A stretch of 38,359 nt of DNA, taken from assembly GCA_020696345.1 (NCBI GenBank), contig JAEHCK010000032.1:1-38359 (forward strand), read 5' to 3'. Of the stretch, positions 8,915-17,300 are shown piece after piece. The notes below the pieces were generated by a model that saw only the letters and a list, made by a program, of their open reading frames with translations, did not search any database and was not told the DNA's origin. The DNA is from Thermoplasmata archaeon (GTDB lineage: Archaea; Thermoplasmatota; Penumbrarchaeia; JAEHCK01). Within the stretch, counting starts at the first letter, position 1; each line of letters starts with the position of its first letter. Both the position numbers and the translations under genes were made by a program.

Positions 8915-10117
8915 GTGGCGATAAATATGATCGAAGTTGATTTAGAAGCTTGTTCAGGCTGCCAAAAATGTTTGAAGGCATGTCCTTTTGCCGTGATCAC
9001 GATAATAGATAAAAAGGCCCGGATCGGCGATGGGTGCACCATGTGCGGCGCATGTGTCCAGGTCTGTCCCGAGGAGGCAATCACCATCGAGCGCAAGGTG
9101 CGCGATGTGGACCTGTCAAAATTCTCCGGTGTCTGGGTGTTTGCCGAGACCTGGGAGAACACAAAATTCCGAAAAGTAACTTTTGAGCTGTTAACCAAAG
9201 GCGCCGAGCTGGCATCCGGGGTCGGGCAAGAGCTTTGTGCAGTTCTACTTGGCGATCATGTCGAGCCATTGGTGAAGGAGCTTGCGGCGTATGGTGCGAG
9301 TAAAGTATACCTGGCCGAACACGAGCTCTTGGGGCAATACAATACCGATGCATATTCCAGTGTGATCACGGGGTTGATCTCCAAGTATAGCCCAAACATG
9401 TTACTATTCCCGGCTACGCACCTTGGCCGTGACTTGGCGCCGCGTGTTGCCGCCACACTGGAGCTTGGTTTGACTGCCGACTGTACCGGGCTTACGATCC
9501 AGGATGGGCTTTTATTACAGACGCGTCCTGCGTTTGGCGGTAATATAATGGCCGATATAATTTGCCCATATACCCGCCCGCAGATGGCCAGCGTACGACC
9601 GAATGTGATGCCGATGTGTGAGCCTGACGCGAGCAGGACAGCTGTTGTGATCAAAGAAACGGTCTCACTGGACCCAAAAGGGCTTCGGACCAAGATCAGG
9701 GAGATGATCAAAACCGATATCGAGAGCACGAAAAAGATCGACGAGGCGGATTGTGTGATCTCGGGGGGACGTGGCATGTGCACGGAGGAGAACTTCAATG
9801 TCCTGGATGATCTGGCAAAAGAACTCGACGGTGTAGTGGGTGCATCGCGAATGATCATAGATCTCGGTTGGCGGCCGAAATCCGTCCAGGTAGGCCAGAG
9901 CGGGACCACGGTATCACCCGATCTCTATTTTGCCTGCGGAATTTCCGGTGCGATCCAGCACACGGTGGGCATGCGCGGGTCGGATATTATTGTGGCCATC
10001 AACAAAGACCCAAATGCACCTATATTCGAGTTTGCAAAGTATGGTTTAGTGGGCGACTGCAATGAGATCATACCGACGTTGATCGAAGAGATACGGCATA
10101 GGAAAGCTGAGCGATGA
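8915..10117 (+). CDS. etfA: Electron transfer flavoprotein, alpha subunit with N-terminal 2[4Fe-4S] ferredoxin domain
   Basis: 400 residues. Residues ~8-60 are a ferredoxin module with two C-x2-C-x2-C-x3-C clusters (CSGCQKCLKACP and CTMCGACVQVCP). The EtfA nucleotide-binding domain follows. The C-terminal FAD-binding domain has GRGMCTEENF and VGQSGTTVSPDLYFACGISG (about residue 327 onward), then INKDPNAPIFEFAKYGLVGD. Ferredoxin-fused EtfA subunits are known from anaerobic bacteria and archaea; the clusters offer an extra electron route. Whether the complex bifurcates electrons cannot be decided here. The GTG at 8915 is taken as the start; the ATG at 8927 is an equally possible start that keeps all cysteines. 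Confidence 0.93.
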   Translation: MAINMIEVDLEACSGCQKCLKACPFAVITIIDKKARIGDGCTMCGACVQVCPEEAITIERKVRDVDLSKFSGVWVFAETWENTKFRKVTFELLTKGAELASGVGQELCAVLLGDHVEPLVKELAAYGASKVYLAEHELLGQYNTDAYSSVITGLISKYSPNMLLFPATHLGRDLAPRVAATLELGLTADCTGLTIQDGLLLQTRPAFGGNIMADIICPYTRPQMASVRPNVMPMCEPDASRTAVVIKETVSLDPKGLRTKIREMIKTDIESTKKIDEADCVISGGRGMCTEENFNVLDDLAKELDGVVGASRMIIDLGWRPKSVQVGQSGTTVSPDLYFACGISGAIQHTVGMRGSDIIVAINKDPNAPIFEFAKYGLVGDCNEIIPTLIEEIRHRKAER

Positions 10118-10130
10118 AGCATGGTGTTTA

Positions 10131-10176
10131 GAGTCTAAGGAGTCGAGGGTCTAAAGAGTCGAGAGTGTGGGAGTTG
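10131..10176. repeat. GAGTC-type 7-bp-period repeat
   Basis: Units GAGTCTA, GAGTCGA, GGGTCTA, GAGTCGA and GAGTGTG mostly follow a 7-bp register with two 2-bp slips. The same family is at 23832-23887. Confidence 0.7.
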
Positions 10177-10177
10177 T

Positions 10178-10213
10178 AATTAGGGGTTTGGGGTTACAAT
10201 TAAGGGGTCAGGA
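10178..10213. repeat. Right arm of 36-bp inverted repeat flanking etfBA
   Basis: Matches the reverse complement of 8041-8076 at 33 of 36 positions. It lies ~60 bases after the etfA stop. Confidence 0.85.
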
Positions 10214-10294
10214 TGTTGGATATATCGCTGAGATGGCAGGATGTTCTAAATGTCGTTGAGATAACAGGATACTAGACAAAGGTAATAGGTGCAT

Positions 10295-10336
10295 AACAAA
10301 AATAAACTAATTTTAAGAATTAGTCTTATTTTTGTT
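10295..10336. terminator. Long AT-rich hairpin, possible terminator
   Basis: The left arm 10295-10312 and right arm 10318-10336 pair over 18 positions with one bulged base and a 5-base loop. The right arm contains CTTATTTTTG. It is ~180 bases past etfA, so it is either a terminator or another mobile-type palindrome. Confidence 0.45.
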
Positions 10337-10343
10337 TGAGGGG

Positions 10344-10397
10344 TAAAAAATTCCATTTGGATTTTTTAGCTCAGAACAATTTATTCTGGTAAATTGG
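10344..10397. repeat. Dispersed double-hairpin element, copy 1
   Basis: A first stem TAAAAAATTCC / GGATTTTTTA is followed by AGCTC and a second stem CAATTT...AAATTG. It matches the copies at 14129-14200 and 38287-38357 in order and spacing, with diverged loops. Confidence 0.65.
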
Positions 10398-10717
10398 TTA
10401 GGCTTGGAATTCTTATATTGATAACTAGATATAAACAGAATTTTAACCTCTGGGAAATAGGTTATAGGTATCTAGCGATGTAAATTGAAAACCTATAACC
10501 AATGACCTAACTTCATGACATCTTGATAATTAATCACAAAATAGAACATCCCAACAATGATTTGTAACGTCCAACATCCTAACAATGAAGCGACACGTCC
10601 AACATCCTAATAATGAAGCGAAATATACAACATCCCAGTAATTAATCGCTAAATTCCCCATTCCCGTTGATTTATTATTTATTTGAAAAAATGCATTTTC
10701 CCTTTTCAATCTATTAA

Positions 10718-10746
10718 AATATAAAAAATATAATATATATAATAAA
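10718..10746 (+). promoter_or_regulatory. AT-rich archaeal-type promoter region
   Basis: An AAAATATAAAAAATATAATATA-like stretch lies 40-70 nt before the ATG at 10788. This fits an archaeal TATA box with a short leader. Confidence 0.45.
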
Positions 10747-10787
10747 TCCTTTAACCATGCAAATAAACAACATTAAACCCGGGGGAG

Positions 10788-11627
10788 ATGCAGATTACCG
10801 GAGATGAAAGACCAGAGGTTGCCGCTTACAGTGTGGCACTCGAAAGGGCCTGGCTTGACGGGGTCATATCCTATGACGAGGCGAGAATGCTCAGCGCATT
10901 GCGGGAACACCTTAATATTACCGATGAAGAGCATTGGACGCTGGAGACAAAGATCAAGTCAAAAGCGCCGGATCCAGGTATAAATGAATATAAAATCGCA
11001 CTAGAACAGGCATGGGTGGACGGGCTATTGACCGATATTGAGAAGGCCATGCTTGAAAAGCTCAGAATGAAATATAACATTACCCTGGACATTCACCTGC
11101 AATTGGAAAAGAAGGTCAAAAATGATCTTGGTATAACTGCAGAGGAGAGTGAAAGCTTCTTTCCTGAGGGATTGTATAAGACCAAACCCCAGGAGTCTCT
11201 GGTTGCCGACACTAACCAGGAAGAAGATCTGGAAGCATACTGGATCAATAAAGGAAAGGAGCAATGGTACACCGACCATACAACAAATGAGGCCTGTCTG
11301 AAGGCACTCGAATTTTTTGATACAGCCATTAAGATGAATCCGAAAAGTTATATTGCCTGGACATATAAAGGGTGCATCTATAAAAAACTGAATCAAATAG
11401 ACAATGCGATCGAGTGTTATGATAAGGCCATCTACCTTAAAAAAGATTTTATCGCAAGTTGGTACAATAAGGGCATGCTTCTTGCACAGGGCAGCCTCAA
11501 CCAGCTTGAAGAGGCTATGAATTGCTTGGATAATGTTCTAAGGATCAACCCGAATAACCAACTGGCACTCCGGGATAGGGAGATACTTTACAATCTAGTC
11601 CAATTGACCTCTGATTACGATTCATAA
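10788..11627 (+). CDS. TPR-repeat protein with duplicated N-terminal helical module
   Basis: 279 residues, no signal peptide or membrane helix, so probably cytoplasmic. Residues ~11-55 and ~62-106 are two copies of a helical module: ALERAWLDGVISYDEARML...HLNITDEEH and ALEQAWVDGLLTDIEKAML...KYNITLDIH. About residues 150-265 form TPR-like helical pairs, with WTYKGCIYKKLNQIDNAIE, CYDKAI and SWYNKGMLLAQG as typical units. A protein-protein scaffold role is known for TPRs; the partner is unknown. The ATG at 10788 is directly preceded by GGGGGAG with no spacer, so initiation may use a leaderless or short-leader transcript. It stands alone between repeat regions. Confidence 0.8.
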   Translation: MQITGDERPEVAAYSVALERAWLDGVISYDEARMLSALREHLNITDEEHWTLETKIKSKAPDPGINEYKIALEQAWVDGLLTDIEKAMLEKLRMKYNITLDIHLQLEKKVKNDLGITAEESESFFPEGLYKTKPQESLVADTNQEEDLEAYWINKGKEQWYTDHTTNEACLKALEFFDTAIKMNPKSYIAWTYKGCIYKKLNQIDNAIECYDKAIYLKKDFIASWYNKGMLLAQGSLNQLEEAMNCLDNVLRINPNNQLALRDREILYNLVQLTSDYDS

Positions 11628-11659
11628 ATGGGAATATCTAAGCCTAAGCGAATTTTATA

Positions 11660-11902
11660 TTGTTATCTATGGATGGTTTGCCTCAACTCTCAGAATATAT
11701 TATAAAAGTATCCCCCGGCTATGTGGGCCAGAGCGGGCTTGCGGTATCACCCAGATTATATTTTGCATGCGGGATCAGCGGCGCGATATTGCATATCGTG
11801 GGTAAAAGCAGCGTTGTAACAATTGTACCAATTAATAAGGATCAAAACGTGCAAATATTAGATCTTTCTGACCTTGGCTTACGATCTTTCCTTTACATGT
11901 AA
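11660..11902 (+). pseudogene. Fragment of an etfA 3' end (FAD-binding domain remnant)
   Basis: The 80-codon frame (TTG start) contains YVGQSGLAVSPRLYFACGIS, which matches the VGQSGTTVSPDLYFACGISG segment of the intact EtfA encoded 1.7 kb upstream. Similarity continues through GAILHIVG and INKDQNVQILDLSDLGL (intact: GAIQHTVG, INKDPNAPIFEFAKYGL). Similarity runs from about 11720 to 11880. It lacks the rest of EtfA and the residues around the FAD site are changed, so it cannot be functional as EtfA. It could derive from a second, more distant etfA copy. The codons before 11720 belong to a separate repeat also found at 13971-14013. Confidence 0.8.
11677..11719. repeat. 43-bp dispersed repeat, copy 1
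   Basis: Begins TTTGCCTCAACTCTC and ends TATCCCCCGGC. It matches 13971-14013 at roughly four of five positions by eye. It abuts the etfA fragment. Confidence 0.7.
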
Positions 11903-11931
11903 ACACCTTTCTTACATGTAATTTACATGTA
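11892..11931 (+). promoter_or_regulatory. Three TTACATGTAA-type palindromes upstream of the beta-propeller gene
   Basis: TTTACATGTAAA (11892-11903), TTACATGTAA (11912-11921) and TTTACATGTA (11922-11931) lie within 40 bases, ~90-130 nt before the start at 12022. Repeated palindromes in a promoter-proximal position suggest a regulator site. Confidence 0.5.
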
Positions 11932-11981
11932 TTCAACATCCTTTAATAATCAAATCACGAAATAAGGGTTATATGAATCAC

Positions 11982-11998
11982 GCCGGAGTGAAACCGGC
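11982..11998 (+). promoter_or_regulatory. Small leader stem-loop before the ribosome site
   Basis: GCCGG (11982-11986) pairs with CCGGC (11994-11998) over a 7-base loop, ending 8 bases before AAGGAG. It could be a 5'-UTR structure. Confidence 0.35.
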
Positions 11999-12021
11999 AG
12001 AACAGAAAGGAGATGTTGAGC

Positions 12022-13911
12022 ATGGAATTAAAATTGATAGCGGTGTTTGTGATAATAGTAATCGGCTTTGCTGTATTCGCGGCTAATTTACCCCGGGAAG
12101 AACAAAAAGGTGAGCACTCAAGAGTGGAAACATCTGAAGAATTGTTTACGTTTTCATCTTTCCAGGAGATAAAGGTGTACTTGAACGCAAATTCACAAGC
12201 AAGTTATCGGGAAGAATATAATGACATGAATGGGACTTCAGCAAATAGTGAGGTGAAACTGTCGGTGGTACCGGAAGCGGACGGTGACGGGTCGTCCGAC
12301 CACTCCACCACGAACGTACAAGTTGAGGGTGTTGACGAGGGCGATATTGTGAAAAATGACGGAAAGTACGCTTACGTAGTATCCCGGAACAAGACCGAGG
12401 TATACATATTAGATGTCTATCCCGCCGATCACGCGAAACAAATTGCTAAGATCGAATCAGACTGGTCAATTAACGAGATCTACCTGAACGGTGATAAATT
12501 GGTTATCCTCGGGGCAAATAATATGCGTTATTATGGTTATTATGAGAACGGTTATCAATATTCCCGCTATTCGTACACTTTTGTCAGTGTTTATGATATC
12601 TCAACAAAGAACAATCCAGTTCTAGACAGGTCCGAACAATTGAACGGGAGTTATGTAAGCTCAAGAATGATCGGGGATCACTTTTATGTGATCGTGAACC
12701 AGCCATCGTGGGATGTCAAGCACGAGCGCGACCTGCCTGCACCGCCTTCCAGAATTCATTATATCAATAACACCACGGATAATTACTATTATTTTACTAA
12801 CATTGCTTCGATAAATGTCCAAATTAAAAATACTGACCTGCAAAATATGGTATTACTCATGGGCTCATCCAATCAAATCTATGTGTCCACCAAAAATATC
12901 TATATCACCTGCCAGAGGAACAATCCATATCGGTATTCTCAGTTGGATGTTATGGGCGGACCCTACACCGAGCAAACCTTGGTGCTTAGGATATCCATAT
13001 CTAAAGGAACAATAAAATATCAAACCTGCGGCACGGTGCCCGGACGGGTATTGAACCGTTTCTCTATGGATGAATACGATGAACATTTTAGGATCGCCAC
13101 AACCACCGGGCATGTATCCAGGTACGAGGAGGGTACTTCTACGAACCATGTGTTTGTCCTCGATATGGACATGGTTATCGTTGGCAAAGTATCGGGTATC
13201 GCCCCAGGTGAACGTATCTACTCGGCAAGGTTCATGGGTAAAAGGTGTTATATCGTCACATTCAAAAAGGTGGACCCATTCTTTGTAATTGATGTAAGCA
13301 ATCCGAGGAGACCAACAATACTCGGCGAGTTGAAGATCCCAGGATATTCGAATTACCTGCACCCTTATGATGAGAACCATGTTATCGGAATTGGCAAACA
13401 TACCGTGGAGGCCGAGGAAGGTGGTTTCGCATGGTACCAGGGTGTTAAACTATCCCTATTCGATGTCACCGATGTTAGAAATCCGAAGGAGTTATCCAAA
13501 TATATCATCGGCGACCGTGGTACAAACTCGGAGGCATTGAACGACCCACACGCGTTCTTATTCAGTAAATCTAAGAATCTTCTGGTAATACCGATACAGT
13601 TGGCAAAGGTAGATGAATCCGAGTATCACGGCGGGTCGCCACCGCCCAATGCCTATGGTGAATACATCTGGAACGGCGCTTATGTATTCGATATCACTAC
13701 CAGCTCGGGGATTCAACTGAACGGTAGAATTACCCACATAGATGAATCCGCGGAACCGGGGTCTGACAAATATTACGGTTATGGACACTACTCGAAGAAT
13801 ATCAGAAGATCGTTCTACATTGATGAAACCCTGTATACAATATCAGATTACATGTTAAAAGCCAATAATCTGAACAATCTAAATGAGATCAATGCATTAG
13901 AATTTGAATAA
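12022..13911 (+). CDS. Secreted beta-propeller domain protein (PF09826/COG4880 type)
   Basis: 629 residues. The N-terminus MELKLIAVFVIIVIGFAVFAA is a signal peptide or membrane anchor. The family hallmark TNVQVEGVDEGDIVKNDGKY (about residues 95-115) is followed by blade-like repeats: AYVVSRNKTEVYILDVYP, INEIYLNGDKLVILG, FVSVYDIS, VFVLDMDMVIVGKVSGIAPGERIYSARFMGKRCYIVTFKKVDPFFVIDVSNPRRPTILGELKIPGYSNYLHPYDENHVIGIG. Proteins of this family are exported; their role is not known. The ATG at 12022 is 9 nt past AAGGAG; the upstream in-frame ATG at 12013 touches the ribosome site and is less likely. The C-terminus is short compared with some members, with no added anchor. Confidence 0.9.
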   Translation: MELKLIAVFVIIVIGFAVFAANLPREEQKGEHSRVETSEELFTFSSFQEIKVYLNANSQASYREEYNDMNGTSANSEVKLSVVPEADGDGSSDHSTTNVQVEGVDEGDIVKNDGKYAYVVSRNKTEVYILDVYPADHAKQIAKIESDWSINEIYLNGDKLVILGANNMRYYGYYENGYQYSRYSYTFVSVYDISTKNNPVLDRSEQLNGSYVSSRMIGDHFYVIVNQPSWDVKHERDLPAPPSRIHYINNTTDNYYYFTNIASINVQIKNTDLQNMVLLMGSSNQIYVSTKNIYITCQRNNPYRYSQLDVMGGPYTEQTLVLRISISKGTIKYQTCGTVPGRVLNRFSMDEYDEHFRIATTTGHVSRYEEGTSTNHVFVLDMDMVIVGKVSGIAPGERIYSARFMGKRCYIVTFKKVDPFFVIDVSNPRRPTILGELKIPGYSNYLHPYDENHVIGIGKHTVEAEEGGFAWYQGVKLSLFDVTDVRNPKELSKYIIGDRGTNSEALNDPHAFLFSKSKNLLVIPIQLAKVDESEYHGGSPPPNAYGEYIWNGAYVFDITTSSGIQLNGRITHIDESAEPGSDKYYGYGHYSKNIRRSFYIDETLYTISDYMLKANNLNNLNEINALEFE

Positions 13912-13970
13912 TAATTATCATCATTATCTTCTCATGCAGGTTACTAACCAGTGCTATTGTGTAATATAAG

Positions 13971-14013
13971 TTTGCCCCAGCTCTCGGGATGTATTATAAA
14001 TGTATCCACCGGC
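13971..14013. repeat. 43-bp dispersed repeat, copy 2
   Basis: Begins TTTGCCCCAGCTCTC and ends TATCCACCGGC. Both copies stay open in the same reading frame (SLPQLSGCIINVSTGQEP then stop here; GLPQLSEYIIKVSPGYVG in copy 1), so they may be remnants of one coding segment. Confidence 0.65.
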
Positions 14014-14085
14014 CAGGAGCCTTGACCCTTTTCTGCGTTAGCTACGAACGACATGGAGCCATAGGTTTTGTTGGTCTCATTTTTT

Positions 14086-14127
14086 AAACTTTAAACTTTT
14101 GCATTTTGACTTTTGACTTTTCCAAGA
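14086..14127. repeat. 7-bp-period repeat of the ACTTT type
   Basis: AAACTTT twice, TGCATTT, TGACTTT twice and TCCAAGA follow one uninterrupted 7-bp register. Confidence 0.75.
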
Positions 14128-14128
14128 G

Positions 14129-14200
14129 TAAAAATTCTGATTATATTATGATATATTATTAAAGAATTTTTAGTTCGAGACAATTTGACCTGGCAAATTG
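14129..14200. repeat. Dispersed double-hairpin element, copy 2
   Basis: TAAAAATTCT (14129-14138) pairs with AGAATTTTTA (14163-14172), then TTCGAGA, then CAATTTG (14181-14187) pairs with CAAATTG (14194-14200). Same layout as the copy at 38287-38357. Confidence 0.75.
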
Positions 14201-14341
14201 GCGCAGTTCCCACATCAACCATTATTAGACCTTCTCACCTCACACTTTCTTTTGTGTGTGTCCACACTTCACACTAGTTATATCCTTGCAAAAAGATCAG
14301 ATAATAAAAAAAATCGGATTAATCATTCTCAGGTTCTCTAT

Positions 14342-17300
14342 CTACCTTGCCATCCTCTCCTCATCAACAATCTCACCTGCAGGCGGTAAAGCTAATTTTG
14401 GGGTATTCATAACTGCAATCTGAGTGTGAGATCGAGGCTGAGATTGTGGTTTCTGAGAGTGTTGATAAGGTCCAGTGGGAACTATAAACCCAGGTGGACG
14501 CATGATCGGCATTGTGCGAACCTGTTTAGGTTGTTGAAACGGCATGGACATGGGCATTTGCATGGGCCTAGGCACCATTCCTGGGGGTGGAAAGGTCATG
14601 TGGGGTGATGGCATTTGCATTGGTATTGGCATTGTTGTTGGTTTTGTTGTTGGTTGGAGTGCTGATCTTGATAGTACCTGTGCTTTCTCGGATGTGGCAC
14701 CCTCCACAGGTTTAGCTATTCTCTTTTTCAGGATCAGAAACATTAGCAATAGAACTATCAATATTATTACAACAGCCAAACCAACCGCGGTCAGTAAATA
14801 ATCATCAGCCTTATTTTGTGATTTTCCTTCTTCATCTCGATGCGGTGTCGAGGATTTATTGGTGGGATCGGAATAATCGTCATTCCCGGGTAACCCGTCA
14901 GCACCCAAATATTCATCCAGATTAGTGAACCCGTCTTTATCGAAATCATATTTTCCGTCTATCCTGTTGGGGTCTAACCTGGGATACATCATCTCCCACC
15001 AATCGGGCATGCCGTCGTAATCCGAGTCAGTTTCATATGAAATAAAGTTGATCGTGATCTTCTCGGTTGTTTGTTTTCCAACTATATCGGTTACCCTAAT
15101 AACAATGTCATACTCGCCTTCGGTCACGTCATAGATCCAAGTCCATTCAGAAGTGTTACTGATGTAGCTCCACGTACTGTTCAAGCTGGAATATGTCTCT
15201 GTAATGTTATATGTCATGTTACCGATGAGCAATTCGAGCGATGCCACGCCAACATCATCGGCAGCCGTGCCCTGGAAGGCCAATATATTGCCTATTAAAA
15301 TAGGATCATTTATTTCGAGGATGTCAACCGTAGGATTCTCCGCATCTATGGTGATGAACACACTTGCCCGACCAACATGCCCCAACAAGTCGGTGACATG
15401 TACGGTAATATTGTGTGTGCCGCTGGTCAGATCATACGTGGTCCAGTTGACATACGACCAATTGCCATCCAACAAATTCGGTGTAATGTCGATCGATTTG
15501 GATATCTCAGCGTCAAAGATAACTTCCAAAGTGCTCAGACCTGTATTATCCGATGCCGTTCCTTGGATCGAGATCTTATCACCCGCCCTAAAGATCGCAT
15601 TTTCCACAGGCGTTGATATTGCCACCACAGGCGGTGTGCCATCGAGTGTTATTTTAATTATATGGGTACCAAGATTATATGCGGCGTCATAGGCCCTGGC
15701 CATAATAGTGTGCACACCCTCTTTCACATTTAATTCACTTGTATTCCATTCATAACTCCAGGCGCCCTTCTTCTGATCCAGTTCAGAAGTTATATTGATA
15801 GGTTCGAGATCGTCGAAAATAAGCTCGAGCATAACCACCTCTTTATTATCGATGGCCGAACCTTTTATGGTGATCATATCTCCAAGCCTTTGTATCGAAT
15901 TATTTCCAGGCTCGATGATTTGCACAACAGGGTTGATTATCTCCAACAGATTGATCTCGATTGAAGTGGTATTTTGGTTATTGGCCACATCAAAGGCTAA
16001 TATTGTGATCGTATGGTTTCCATCGGTTAGATCTGCGGTATGCAGTTCATACATCCATTTACCCTTAAATAAGCTCGGAGTGATATTTGTGATATTCTCC
16101 CGATCACCATCGATTAGGAGTTCAATATTTACTACGCCAACATTATCATTTGCAATCCCTGAGATGGCCAATACCTCGCCAAGTCTAAATACCGACCCGC
16201 TGATCGGTTGATCAATGACAATTTCCGGTTCGGTAACATCTAATAAAGTAACATTCAAAGAAGTAATGTAGGTTTGCTTGGTATCACTGGCCCGCATGCG
16301 GATATTATGTTCGCCCGGCGCCAGCCCGGCAGTATCCCAGGCAAATTCCCAGGCGCTCCAGGGCGAAGACGAACGCGAATGCAATGTGCCAGTATCTCTA
16401 TCTCTACCTGTACCACTTATATCTGTGGCGGCGTGCCAAGTATTTTCATTATCGATATCGATCTCCACGCCAGTGAGGTCGAAAGGGCTGAACGCGGTGC
16501 CATTGATCATTATCGTACTATCCAAATGCAGTTTCGCATCGTGCATCGGTGCGGTGACCTTTGCGATGAGGGTTCCGTATAGGTCCACGGTGAAATTAAC
16601 GATCTTCGTGGTTCGTTGTGAGAACTCGTTGGATAGCACCATGTACCATTTATCATCGGTGGGACAGATGATCGAGATGTCATCATCATTATCACCGCTT
16701 GCATTGGCCCGTCGATCCACCTCGAAACCATCAAACCAATTGCCGTTCTCATATTCTGTAAAGTTTTCCTGATCGGCGATAAAGAAATCTATATTCCCCG
16801 ATGTGCCGAACAGATCGTAATGCTCTCTGGTATTGAAATTTATTCCCTGTAAGATATTATGATCCACGCGGTAACTTACATCGATCTTGAATTTATTTGA
16901 AACAGCCGCAGGCAAGGTGGCCGATCTTGCCTTTAATTGTTTGGCCGCACTCTGTAGATTGAAGGTATGTGGATAATTGTTATTTGTGACCGAATTGGTA
17001 ATAACCTGGGTGACCTGCTCATTACCACCAACATCGGGCGGGTCCTCGCCAAGCTTCTCGGAATCGGCACTAGACCAATAGTTTCGAGAGTTTCCAAGTT
17101 CGATGGTGCACTCACCTGTATGATCCGAGGTGCCCCAGGTTGTGATCGTTAAAAAATTCGGGTCGTAATAATTCTCGGTTGCCGCCCAGATCTCGGCGCC
17201 ATCCACGGGCCAACCATTACTATCCAATACGCTTGCAGTAAACGTACAGGTTGGTGTATATCTACTGGTGACCGACCAGGTGTACCCGTCGCCTCTGCAA

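Larger units (their letters stand above)
10210..10664. repeat. Inverted arrays of 28-bp tandem units
   Basis: The left array has units at 10210, 10238 and (degenerate) 10266, each beginning AGGATGTT or AGGATA. The right array has units at 10525, 10553, 10581, 10609 and (degenerate) 10637, each ending AACATCCY, which is the reverse complement of the left units. The period is exactly 28 in both arms, i.e. four heptamers. There are no unique spacers, so it is not CRISPR. Confidence 0.8.
10118..10787. other. 670-base intergenic repeat mosaic
   Basis: No gene is seen here. In order it holds: GAGTC-type 7-bp repeats (10131-10176), the right arm of the etfBA inverted repeat (10178-10213), 28-bp units in plus orientation (10210-10293), a long hairpin (10295-10336), a copy of the dispersed double-hairpin element (10344-10397), a 10-bp inverted repeat GGTTATAGGT/ACCTATAACC (10460-10469 and 10491-10500), 28-bp units in minus orientation (10525-10664), and an AT-rich promoter-like stretch (10715-10750). 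Confidence 0.8.
13912..14341. other. 430-base intergenic region with four kinds of repeat
   Basis: Lies between the convergent beta-propeller and transglutaminase genes. It holds copy 2 of the 43-bp repeat (13971-14013), a 7-bp-period block (14086-14127) and copy 2 of the double-hairpin element (14129-14200). The 63-codon frame from 14198 has no recognisable features. Confidence 0.65.

Noticed and set aside
9256..9909. 217-codon frame on the minus strand
   Set aside because: Antisense to etfA; the translation is Ser/Arg-rich with no recognisable domain.
10525..10664. Possible CRISPR array with 28-bp repeats
   Set aside because: The units are directly adjacent with no unique spacers, and they recur in inverted orientation at 10210-10293. 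No cas genes are in the window.
13912..14341. tRNA or small structured RNA search
   Set aside because: No cloverleaf or conserved tRNA arms seen here or in the other large gaps; the hairpins present belong to the dispersed repeats.
14198..14389. 63-codon frame on the plus strand
   Set aside because: Starts inside a hairpin repeat and runs into the antisense of the transglutaminase gene; low-complexity translation.
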